From NCBI GenBank assembly GCA_937893145.1, contig CALBJW010000074.1, forward strand, positions 1 through 31,173: 31,173 nt of DNA, written 5' to 3'. This DNA is from an uncultured Prevotellaceae bacterium (GTDB lineage Bacteria > Bacteroidota > Bacteroidia > Bacteroidales > Bacteroidaceae). The notes beneath the pieces are model-generated. The model had not been told where the DNA came from. It saw nothing but the letters and a program-made list of their open reading frames with translations, and did not search any database. Positions 1-7,893 of the stretch are shown piece after piece. The translations under genes were made by a program, and so were the position numbers. Numbering within the stretch: the stretch's first letter is position 1; each line of letters opens with the position of its first letter.

Positions 1-199
1 TTCGGCCAGGCTCTCCTGCTTATTCGTTTTAAGTAGAATTGACTTGACTTTGATTATTAAGCTCGTCCACCAATTCGGCGGACGTGCTGCCTTGTCTATT
101 TAGTTGCAGTCTGTCAAAGATCGATTAGATAGTGCTTCCGCAAATCTACTTCATAAGGTTCTGAAGAGCTTCATGGAGGTTAATTTCCGAAAGCGAGTG
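1..199 (-). other. Transcribed leader of an unseen operon; possibly an rRNA-operon leader
   Basis: No open reading frame of useful length survives here; each minus-strand frame is broken by stops. The segment lies directly downstream of the strong promoter at 200-231 and should be transcribed leftward off the edge. Two things are seen. The minus strand reads GATCTTTGACAG at 122-111, close to the CTTTGACA (boxA-like) element I know from Bacteroidota 16S rRNA leaders. An 8-bp stem (64-71 with 77-84, 5-nt loop) pairs fully only as minus-strand RNA, where the A:C mismatch of the plus strand becomes a G:U pair. That this precedes 16S rRNA is inference; the leader of a protein gene is the main alternative. 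Confidence 0.3.
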
Positions 200-231
200 C
201 AAAGGTAGGGAGTTTTTCACAATTGACCAAA
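200..231 (-). promoter_or_regulatory. Bacteroidota sigma-ABfr-type promoter, leftward
   Basis: On the minus strand the -33 box TTTG (231-228) is separated by exactly 20 nt from the -7 box TACCTTTG (207-200), which matches TAnnTTTG. Transcription should begin near 193. The DNA just upstream (232-275) is A/T-rich, as expected for a strong promoter with an UP-like element. It points away from the SusC/SusD operon toward the left edge, so it serves a gene outside the window. Confidence 0.75.
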
Positions 232-360
232 CGTTTTCAAATCTTTTTTCAATAAATTCTCATTTTGTAAGGCAACGAGAGTATTATTAGACATAAAAGT
301 GTCGTTTTTGAGAGAAAACACAAGGGTTGACCACATAAAAGACATCGATTTGTCATTAAA

Positions 361-401
361 GACAAAAATCAAAGGCTGGCTCCAACATTGAAGCCAGCCT
401 T
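361..401 (-). terminator. Intrinsic terminator of the SusC/SusD-FAS1 operon
   Basis: A perfect 10-bp inverted repeat (AAGGCTGGCT at 372-381 with AGCCAGCCTT at 392-401, 10-nt loop) lies 26 nt past the stop codon of the last operon gene. On the minus strand it is followed by TTTGATTTTTG. This is a classic GC stem with a U-rich tail and marks the 3' end of the long operon. Confidence 0.85.
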
Positions 402-427
402 ACGCGTACATTATATATTAAGAGCGA

Positions 428-2581
428 TTATCGCTTTGGAAGTACAAGATACCAAGGGCGTCCAGTCATCTTGTCCTGCCACTTACTTGAGCCGATATTG
501 ACCTTGTCGTCATAAGTAGCCTTAATGTACTCAGGAAGAGTGATTGCACTTGCATTGAACTTGCCTTCCTGAATCTGGTAACGCATGAGGTCATAGAAAC
601 GATGACCTTCAAACATACCTTCGAGAGCCTCCTCGTCAAGGATAAGCTGCGCTACACGAGCCTGACGCTTTGCACGAACTTCTGGAGAAACAAGATACTC
701 TGCATTAGCCAATTTTGCAGCTTCATTCTTAGCGATGACAGCATCACGAATCTCAACTGACTCTTTCCAAAGAAGAGAGTCCTCAGCAGTTGCCTTCTTA
801 GGGAGGAATACTGTATCAGGGATTTCTTCAAGAGCAATAAGATGAGACTTTGTCTCTTCATCATCAAGATAATACTTTGAATTGAATTCTGTATCACCCG
901 AACCAAGAGAATGGATACCACACTGCATAATATTTGCCTGAGAATCTGCTGGTCTATCAGACTCATTTCTTCTAACGTTCTTCTCTGCAACATCAAAGAC
1001 GTTAGATGGCCAAATTACGAATGAAGAAGAAGTCTTACCATTGAGTTCTGCATCTTCATTGTATCTTGGTTCCATGAGAGAATATCCACGAGTCTTAATC
1101 TCACAGAGACGATCGAACTCATCCTGTGAAATAATATTGCGATTATCCATAATTCTATTAGCCAAACCATAAGCAAGAACTGCGTATGCTGTCTCAGGGA
1201 AACCTGCACGGTTAAGAGCTTCTGCGAGGTGGAGATAAACCATTGCATTACGATAGTAAGTAATGTAAGCATTCTTCTTGTCAGAAGTCAAAATCAAGTC
1301 ACCATCAGCCCACTTAGTAATTGTTGACTTCATATCATTGAAATCACTGTTATACTTACTTGCAGAAATGTTTGAGGAAGTATTATAGTTAGAATAGAGA
1401 CGAAGGTCACCTACCATCAAAGATGGATTTGGGAATGTTGAATAATCATTCTTGTCTTTTGAGAAGTAGAGAGTATCGCGAGAATTTGCATTGTTGAACT
1501 GATAGAAACAGTAGTCCTGACCAGCAGAAATATCCTTAAGACGCTGAGAAGGTTCAACCCATGGATAATAGTTGTTAGCATACAAAGAATTGAATACTAC
1601 ACGAATGTCTGATGTTGTACCATAGTAGTCAACAGTATCACATGGAAGAACACCACACTGCTCATAGAGACGAGTTGTACCCTTACCTACTCTGCTGAAA
1701 CTAAGGCTATAGCGATTAGAGTACGAATCCATTGAAGATTGGTGTTCTCTGTCATACCAAGAGACGTCATAAGCAGAAAGACCTCTATTTACACCACGTT
1801 CCTCGTTAGGGAAACAAAGATAGTCATGGTAAAGTCCAATTGCATTGTAATAGTCATCCTGGCTACCAGTGATAGAACCTCTCCAGAGATAGAGTTCAGC
1901 AAGAAGTACACGAACAGGGATGAACATGTTATCATAAGTTATATCATTCCATGTCTGCTCACCGTACATTGGACGGAGACCATCATTTTCTGACATATCA
2001 GGATAAGCGTTAAGGTCATTAATGCAGAAATCAAGAATTTCCTGCATACCAGCCTTCTTGCCAGATGCTACGATTTCCTCTGCTCCATCAGCAGTAAGTA
2101 CTGGTTCTGTCACAAAAGGAACATTTCCATAAATCTTAGCAAGTTCGAGGTAGCACCAAGCACGGAAGCACTTTGCTGCACAAATTTCTTTTGCATAATA
2201 ACGCTGTCCATGAGTAATGAGGAGTGAATCCACATTAGCCAAATAGATATTACAGCTATTGATAACAGCATAGTAATCTACAGGTTGATTGTAAACATTG
2301 TTTGTACTGATGTTGTTATTGCTGAGCTGCTGAACATCAACAGAAGCAACTGCGGGATTTACATCAACAAGGTCAGCACGAATTTCGCCCAAAAGGACTG
2401 TTCGGTCTGCAAGTTTCTGCATACGCTTCACAATGCCCATCATCTGATACAAAGTATCCTGTGGAGCGAGTTCTGTTGTAACCAACTTATTGTCAGGAGT
2501 AAACATGTCCTCGCATGAAGTAGTGGCTGCTCCCACTCCAAGCAGGAGCAAGCCACATGATATAATTGATCTAAATTTCAT
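428..2581 (-). CDS. SusD/RagB-family outer-membrane lipoprotein (second pair)
   Basis: This is a SusD-like surface lipoprotein that should bind a glycan or other nutrient and cap the partner SusC pore. Residues 1-22 form a lipoprotein signal with TTSC ending at Cys23, the lipidated residue. The C-terminal third has the family hallmark EGMFEGHRFYDLMR, which corresponds to the E..FEG.R..DL.R signature of SusD, and the helical first half contains the TPR-like Y/W-rich stretch CFRAWCYLELAKIYGNVPF. At 717 residues it is longer than most SusD proteins (about 500-650). It is the last gene of the operon, 12 nt after its SusC partner and just before a strong terminator. The pair resembles the first SusC/SusD pair only distantly by eye. 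The substrate cannot be read from the sequence; family membership is secure. Confidence 0.9.
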   Translation of the reverse strand: MKFRSIISCGLLLLGVGAATTSCEDMFTPDNKLVTTELAPQDTLYQMMGIVKRMQKLADRTVLLGEIRADLVDVNPAVASVDVQQLSNNNISTNNVYNQPVDYYAVINSCNIYLANVDSLLITHGQRYYAKEICAAKCFRAWCYLELAKIYGNVPFVTEPVLTADGAEEIVASGKKAGMQEILDFCINDLNAYPDMSENDGLRPMYGEQTWNDITYDNMFIPVRVLLAELYLWRGSITGSQDDYYNAIGLYHDYLCFPNEERGVNRGLSAYDVSWYDREHQSSMDSYSNRYSLSFSRVGKGTTRLYEQCGVLPCDTVDYYGTTSDIRVVFNSLYANNYYPWVEPSQRLKDISAGQDYCFYQFNNANSRDTLYFSKDKNDYSTFPNPSLMVGDLRLYSNYNTSSNISASKYNSDFNDMKSTITKWADGDLILTSDKKNAYITYYRNAMVYLHLAEALNRAGFPETAYAVLAYGLANRIMDNRNIISQDEFDRLCEIKTRGYSLMEPRYNEDAELNGKTSSSFVIWPSNVFDVAEKNVRRNESDRPADSQANIMQCGIHSLGSGDTEFNSKYYLDDEETKSHLIALEEIPDTVFLPKKATAEDSLLWKESVEIRDAVIAKNEAAKLANAEYLVSPEVRAKRQARVAQLILDEEALEGMFEGHRFYDLMRYQIQEGKFNASAITLPEYIKATYDDKVNIGSSKWQDKMTGRPWYLVLPKR

Positions 2582-2593
2582 GATAAATGCGAA

Positions 2594-5500
2594 TTAGAGG
2601 TTAATCTTAACACCAAGATTGAAGCTGCGACCTGATCTGAGGAAACCTGCATCGATACCCTGCATAAGAACAGAATTGCCACAAGAAACTTCAGGATCTG
2701 CGCCAAGGTAATCTGTAAGAATGAAGAGATTGTTAGCAGCACCCCAAACTGTGATACCCTGAATGTACTGGTTCTGAACAGGAATCTTATAAGATACTGT
2801 GATATTCTTCATCTTGAGGTAACTACCATCCTCAATCCAACGATCTGAGAAACGGCTATTGCCCATTGGGTCGTTATAAGTAAGACGTGGAATGTCAGTT
2901 ACCTGACCTTCTGCTATCCAGCTACGTTTAAGAGCTGTTGTCTTATTGAGGAACATACCGCTGTTCTCAAGGAGTGCACGCTGATAGTTGTAAACATCAT
3001 TTCCGAGGCTATAGTTGAAACCTGCAGAAACAGTCCAATGCTTGCCAATGTAGAAGTTGAGGTTGATGTTACCATAGATGTCTGGAGTTGGATCACCGAT
3101 AACCTGACGGTCAGCTTCAGAGATGACACCATCACCGTTAGTATCTACGAAACGCATATCACCAGCACCAAAGTCCTTTCTGTTGCCAGCAGCATCAATA
3201 ATGCAAAGGTTATCCTTAGCAGCATCAGCAGTTGTAGCGTAAACACCATTTGTCTTGAAACCATAGAATGAACCAGCAGCACGACCAAGTTCAGAGAGGA
3301 TTGTTGCACCATACATATTAGTCTCGAAAGACTTCTGGTTTTGTGGCAACTTAGTGAGCTTGTTCTTATAGTGACCTACAGATGCACCGAGTTCAAACTT
3401 GAAGTTCTTGTTGTTAACAACCTTTGCCATGAAAGCAGCATCAAAACCTTCATTTTCAAGAGCACCATCATTTGTGTAGTAGTCACGAAGACCTGATACA
3501 TAAGCAAGAGTGCCAAGAGTAACGAGGTTGTTAGTCCAAGACTTGTAGTAGTTGAACTTAAGGTTCAAACGATTGTTGAGGAAGTTACCCTCAAAACCAG
3601 CATTGAGGCGGTTAGTAGTCTCCCAACGCAATGTAGTGTTACCGATATTAGAAAGACCGATAGAAGTTGTATTGTTGTTGAGGAGAGCAGCATTTGACAT
3701 GTAAGTAAGAGTTGCAGAGTTGTCGATTGCATCATTACCTACAGATTCGAAACCTGCATTAATCTTGAGCATGTTGACACCACGATTTGGACGGAACCAC
3801 TTTTCGTTAGTCATCACCCATGAACCCTGAATAGATGGGAAGAGACCCCATGCAACACCGAAGAGCTTAAGACCAGACTTCACTTCATTACCGAAACGTG
3901 AAGAAGTCTCCATTGAGAGCTGACCAGTGAGGTAATACTTTTCCTGGTAGTTATAGTCGATATTAGCATAGTAAGCAAGAGTACGCCATGAAGTATCAGA
4001 ACCATAACGATACTTAGACTTCTGAGCAGTACTGTTGTTTGGAGTCTTATCGTTACCAGTGTTATCACCAACGAGATAAGATGAAGTGAAAGTGTCGTTC
4101 ATGAAACGAACACCACCGAACAACTCAAGGCGATGAGCTCCATTTGGAAGGATAGCCCAGTCTGCACGTGTGTCTGAGAACACAGCATTGTGCTTAGTGT
4201 AGAGAGACCACTTAGAGTTGTCAGTCTGTGCTTCACTACCCGGAGTATAATATACTGGCATACCTTCGATAGGAGTGAAGTAGCTCTCATCGAACGACTG
4301 CATAGTGTAAGAGAATCTTTCCTGAACAAAGAAGTTACGAGTAGGCTGCCACTTTGGAGTAACTGCGATGTTAATCATTGTACAGTCTGTGAAGTTCTTG
4401 TTCTTAGCCTCACCATTCTTCAAGATAGCAGCAGGGTTTGCAACAGATCCCTTCTTACCAAGTACCTCATCGAGATAAGTATCAGCATCAGAAATATACG
4501 ATGTAACCTTACCATCTGTTGAGAAGTCGTATGGTGAAAGGAATGGAGCCTTACCAAGACCGAGGAAAGAAGTAGATGCACATGAGTTCAAATTGAAATT
4601 AGACTCAAGACCGTCGCTACGGAGGTCACGAGTTACGTTAGTGTAACTTGCATCGAACTGAGTAGAGAACCACTGGTTAAGAGAGATGTCTGTATTGAAT
4701 CGGATGTTGAAACGATTAAAGTCATTGGCCTTAAGTGTTGACTTAGCATCTGTGTAACCTACAGAAAGGTTGTACTGAGCAACTTCGTCACCACCCATGA
4801 TAGAGATACCGTAGTTCTGAGTCCAAGCCTCACGATAAACCTGATCTTTCCAGTTAGTATTATTATGGTACATATTATAATAATAGTAACTTGGGTCAGT
4901 ATTGAGGAACTTAAAATCCTTGAGCTTAGTATCTGTAGTACCAAGAAGCTGAGCAGCAACACCACGATAAGACTCTGCATCCATCATATCCATAGTCTTT
5001 GGCTGGAGTTCGAAACCACCATTGATATTAACATCAATGCGAGTAGCCATAGAAGTACAACGCTTTGTGTTGATGATGATTACACCATTAGCAGCCTTAG
5101 CACCATAGATTGCTGTACCATTCTTGAGGACTTCAACGCTTTTAATGTCTTCTACATTGATAGACTGAAGAAGATTGTTAAAGTAACCTGTATGCATCAT
5201 CTTAGTATCGTACATCTGGTCATATACAACACCATCAAGGATGATGAGTGGCATAGCATTTGAGTTGAGCGAGTTAAAGCCATTGATAAACATTGCCACA
5301 CCCTGTCCAGGATTAGCAGATCTCTGGATTGAACGGACATCAGCACCTAAACGATTCTGGATTTCCTGGTCAATAGTGAGAGCTGGAGTTGTTGCAAAAC
5401 CCTCAGTAGATACAGACTTAGAACCAGTAATCTTGTCCTTGTAGTCGCTGATGTAATTATCAGCATAGAGCTGAGTAAGGATATTCTCAGTTCTGCCATT

Positions 5501-5875
5501 GATAGAAGTTGTAGCAAGGTTGTAACCTTCGAGGTCAACACTCAATGCTGTAACGAACTGTGGAACCTTGATTGTGTAAGTACCGTCTTCACCTGTCATG
5601 GCAGTATAATTACGATTGTTATACGCCCTAACATGAACACCAGCGAGAGCTTCACCAGTAGCCGCATCAATCACCTTACCTTTAATTTCGTAGGTTGGGT
5701 ACTTCTTTGTTGGCTTTGCCACCTTCTTTGGCTTAGCAACAACCTCAGTTTCCTGTTCATCAACCTCGTCTTGCGCTACCATTGGCATAGCACCCATGAA
5801 GAATGCCATAGCTGCGAATCCGTATTTACGCAAACGCAGTAAATTAGAAGTGTTATATGATTTCATTTCTTTCAT
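2594..5875 (-). CDS. SusC/RagA-family TonB-dependent transporter (second, divergent pair)
   Basis: This is an outer-membrane TonB-linked importer that works with the following SusD. A signal peptide ends near residue 34 (MVA-Q). A short acidic segment (36-44) and a Lys/Pro-rich segment (48-58, KPKKVAKPTKK) follow; both are unusual for this family. A carboxypeptidase-regulatory-like beta domain lies at about 64-145 (GKVIDAATGEALAGVHV, with EDGTYTI). The plug lies at about 155-275 and includes IKSVEVLKNGTAIYGAKAAN and GVIIINTKR. The rest is the 22-strand barrel, ending in KINL. The 1093-residue length is normal. The usual plug phrase around TPGQG with VRIRG is replaced by NPGQG followed by MFINGFNS. 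Met4 is a possible alternative start. Import is expected to need TonB-ExbBD encoded elsewhere. Confidence 0.92.
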   Translation of the reverse strand: MKEMKSYNTSNLLRLRKYGFAAMAFFMGAMPMVAQDEVDEQETEVVAKPKKVAKPTKKYPTYEIKGKVIDAATGEALAGVHVRAYNNRNYTAMTGEDGTYTIKVPQFVTALSVDLEGYNLATTSINGRTENILTQLYADNYISDYKDKITGSKSVSTEGFATTPALTIDQEIQNRLGADVRSIQRSANPGQGVAMFINGFNSLNSNAMPLIILDGVVYDQMYDTKMMHTGYFNNLLQSINVEDIKSVEVLKNGTAIYGAKAANGVIIINTKRCTSMATRIDVNINGGFELQPKTMDMMDAESYRGVAAQLLGTTDTKLKDFKFLNTDPSYYYYNMYHNNTNWKDQVYREAWTQNYGISIMGGDEVAQYNLSVGYTDAKSTLKANDFNRFNIRFNTDISLNQWFSTQFDASYTNVTRDLRSDGLESNFNLNSCASTSFLGLGKAPFLSPYDFSTDGKVTSYISDADTYLDEVLGKKGSVANPAAILKNGEAKNKNFTDCTMINIAVTPKWQPTRNFFVQERFSYTMQSFDESYFTPIEGMPVYYTPGSEAQTDNSKWSLYTKHNAVFSDTRADWAILPNGAHRLELFGGVRFMNDTFTSSYLVGDNTGNDKTPNNSTAQKSKYRYGSDTSWRTLAYYANIDYNYQEKYYLTGQLSMETSSRFGNEVKSGLKLFGVAWGLFPSIQGSWVMTNEKWFRPNRGVNMLKINAGFESVGNDAIDNSATLTYMSNAALLNNNTTSIGLSNIGNTTLRWETTNRLNAGFEGNFLNNRLNLKFNYYKSWTNNLVTLGTLAYVSGLRDYYTNDGALENEGFDAAFMAKVVNNKNFKFELGASVGHYKNKLTKLPQNQKSFETNMYGATILSELGRAAGSFYGFKTNGVYATTADAAKDNLCIIDAAGNRKDFGAGDMRFVDTNGDGVISEADRQVIGDPTPDIYGNINLNFYIGKHWTVSAGFNYSLGNDVYNYQRALLENSGMFLNKTTALKRSWIAEGQVTDIPRLTYNDPMGNSRFSDRWIEDGSYLKMKNITVSYKIPVQNQYIQGITVWGAANNLFILTDYLGADPEVSCGNSVLMQGIDAGFLRSGRSFNLGVKINL

Positions 5876-5889
5876 TTGTGTCGAGGTTA

Positions 5890-7812
5890 TTATCTACGTC
5901 TTTTAGCTTCCTTTGGTTCATCTGCCTCAGAATACTTAGGCTTGAGAATGAGCTTAGAAATAAGCATCTCACGTGAATATTCAGACTCGAGCTTAGTTGA
6001 AATCTGAGCTGACAACTGAATCATAGCACCAGCCTTCTGTTCAGTAAGACCAAGACCATAATATGTATTCTTAAATTCATGTGAACCGATGTAGAGAGTA
6101 TCTACCTTGTTTGTTGGGTCAGTAACGTAGTAGTTACCTGTACTGTGTCCAAGGTGGAGGGTATCGTCACCAAGTTCTTGCTTCTGAGCCTCAGTAAGCT
6201 TAGTAGGGTCGATTGGTGTGAGACGAGTACCTGATGCAGGATACTTACCGATGTTGTTACCGTCGTTAACACGTTCCCATACATAAGTGTAGAAACGATA
6301 AGCACGTGGATCATCCTCAAGTGTCTGACCATTCTTGAAACCAGTCTTACCCCAGATTGGAACTGTCACGAGATAAATGTCGTAAAGTCCTGACAAAGTG
6401 TTAGGGATGAAGAAAGAAATAAATGGGTTAACCTTTGGAGACTGTGGCTCGATGTCAAGGAACTGATAGTTGCGCGAACCAATATACTTGCTACTGTCAA
6501 CAACCTCAACATACTTAATACCCTCTTCATCTTCTACAGGAACGAGCTTTGTTCCATATTCGTCATAGTTACCCATCTCTGAACGGACAGTACCTGTATT
6601 CTTAGTATAGATACCAGCATTCTGGTCATTTGTTTCCTTAGAAAGGAACACAGAAAGAGGGTAGTTCGATGAACCAAGTTCAATCTTACGGAATGACTGT
6701 TCAGTAACAGACATTGGATAATCCTCTACCAAATATGCAGTACCATTTGAACAGTCTGTAGGAGTGAGACCTGCGAGGATATCGTGAGTTGGACGATCTG
6801 CTGGCTGATTCTTCTTGTCCTTGCGATAATAAACACCGTATGGACTTGGAGCATATCTCCATGAAGTAGATTTCAAAGAGTCCTCGATGTGCTCATTTGC
6901 ATTCACATTGAAGTAGAGGTCCTCCATAGCAAACATGTTTGCATAATAGTTCTGGAGAGAGTCAGCCTTGCCTACCTGAGCTGCATCCTCACTTGGATTG
7001 AACTTCAAAAGGTCCTTATAAATTGCATAACGCTTCTGGTATGCAGGAATAGAAGGAATGATTGCGATGAAAGATGAGTCCTCCTCGTAAACTGCAGCAT
7101 CCATGTTAACGAGTGCAGTGTTGTTACGGATAACAACTGAGTCAACCCAAATCTTTTCACCATTCTCATCCACACCACGACTTACAGAACGCTTTTCATC
7201 AAGAGAGTCTGAGTTGAACGCCTTGAGGAATGCGTAAAGAGAACCGCCCATTTCTGCCTTGCTATCATCAGCAAAATCTGTATAGCTCTTTTCGATAAGC
7301 TCAAAGATATTGTGCTGATAGTTGATATTTCCATCAATCATGTGGATAACACCATTGTCACAAGAGATGTTTGTCTTACCCTTCACAAGTGCAGAAGTAC
7401 TGAACATTGAAGCGGTCATTGTAGCCTTCTTAGCACTCATAAGACTGATTTCCTGAACTGTACCATTATCAGAAATAGCGAATCGAGAAATGTGGTTCTT
7501 GATGAATCTGTCAACTACAGCAGCAGAGTCTGTCTTTGCAAGTGCAAGCAAACTATCCTTATTAATATTCTGTGGAGCCCAGATAGTGTAAACGTTGGAA
7601 GAATTGAGCTCACGGTCGAAACCTACAGCTTTCACTACTGCTGCAAAGTCTGGAGCTGATTCCTCAAGTGCCTTCATGGTTGTACCATTATAGACGATTG
7701 AAGAACCTTCCTCGTAGTGCTCGTTCCACGTATCTGTACATGAAACCATTGCTGCAACACTTGCTACAGCCATGACTCCAAGACGGAATGTGTTTCTTAT
7801 ATTATTATTCAT
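5890..7812 (-). CDS. FAS1 (fasciclin-like) domain lipoprotein, 640 aa
   Basis: The protein has a lipoprotein signal (VSC, Cys25), so it should be anchored in the outer membrane. A FAS1-like domain covers about residues 45-165: the H1-type motif VYTIWAPQN is followed by the closing segment NGVIHMIDG. A second, weaker FAS1-like unit is suggested by SSFIAIIPSIPAYQKRY near 250. The C-terminal half is beta-rich, has no motif I recognise, and ends in the very basic tail EAKRRR. FAS1 domains are known adhesion or ligand-binding folds; no catalytic residues are evident. It lies between another FAS1 lipoprotein and the second SusC/SusD pair, so it is probably an accessory surface protein of that transporter. 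The specific ligand is unknown. Confidence 0.75.
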   Translation of the reverse strand: MNNNIRNTFRLGVMAVASVAAMVSCTDTWNEHYEEGSSIVYNGTTMKALEESAPDFAAVVKAVGFDRELNSSNVYTIWAPQNINKDSLLALAKTDSAAVVDRFIKNHISRFAISDNGTVQEISLMSAKKATMTASMFSTSALVKGKTNISCDNGVIHMIDGNINYQHNIFELIEKSYTDFADDSKAEMGGSLYAFLKAFNSDSLDEKRSVSRGVDENGEKIWVDSVVIRNNTALVNMDAAVYEEDSSFIAIIPSIPAYQKRYAIYKDLLKFNPSEDAAQVGKADSLQNYYANMFAMEDLYFNVNANEHIEDSLKSTSWRYAPSPYGVYYRKDKKNQPADRPTHDILAGLTPTDCSNGTAYLVEDYPMSVTEQSFRKIELGSSNYPLSVFLSKETNDQNAGIYTKNTGTVRSEMGNYDEYGTKLVPVEDEEGIKYVEVVDSSKYIGSRNYQFLDIEPQSPKVNPFISFFIPNTLSGLYDIYLVTVPIWGKTGFKNGQTLEDDPRAYRFYTYVWERVNDGNNIGKYPASGTRLTPIDPTKLTEAQKQELGDDTLHLGHSTGNYYVTDPTNKVDTLYIGSHEFKNTYYGLGLTEQKAGAMIQLSAQISTKLESEYSREMLISKLILKPKYSEADEPKEAKRRR

Positions 7813-7840
7813 AATAGATTATTATTGTTTGTAGAGAACA

Positions 7841-7884
7841 GGAAAGCGGCACGTTCAGGAAGTGGGTTGAGCACACCGCTTTCC
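7841..7884 (-). other. Intercistronic hairpin in the operon mRNA
   Basis: GGAAAGCGG (7841-7849) and CCGCTTTCC (7876-7884) form a perfect 9-bp stem around a 26-nt loop that holds a small CAC/GTG pairing. It starts 10 nt after the stop codon of the upstream gene and occupies the only large gap in the operon (81 nt). No U-run follows on the minus strand, so it does not look like a terminator. An mRNA-stabilising or processing element is more likely. Confidence 0.65.
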
Positions 7885-7893
7885 AACTCATAT

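Noticed and set aside
60..199. Pseudogene remnant on the minus strand (frame including AELVDELNNQ)
   Set aside because: The frame is interrupted by two stops and resembles no family I know; a non-coding leader explains the promoter, the hairpin and the CTTTGACA element better.
7841..7884. Hairpin read as an operon-ending terminator
   Set aside because: The minus-strand sequence after it is TGTTCTCTAC with no U-tract, and the next gene has no promoter of its own that I can see.
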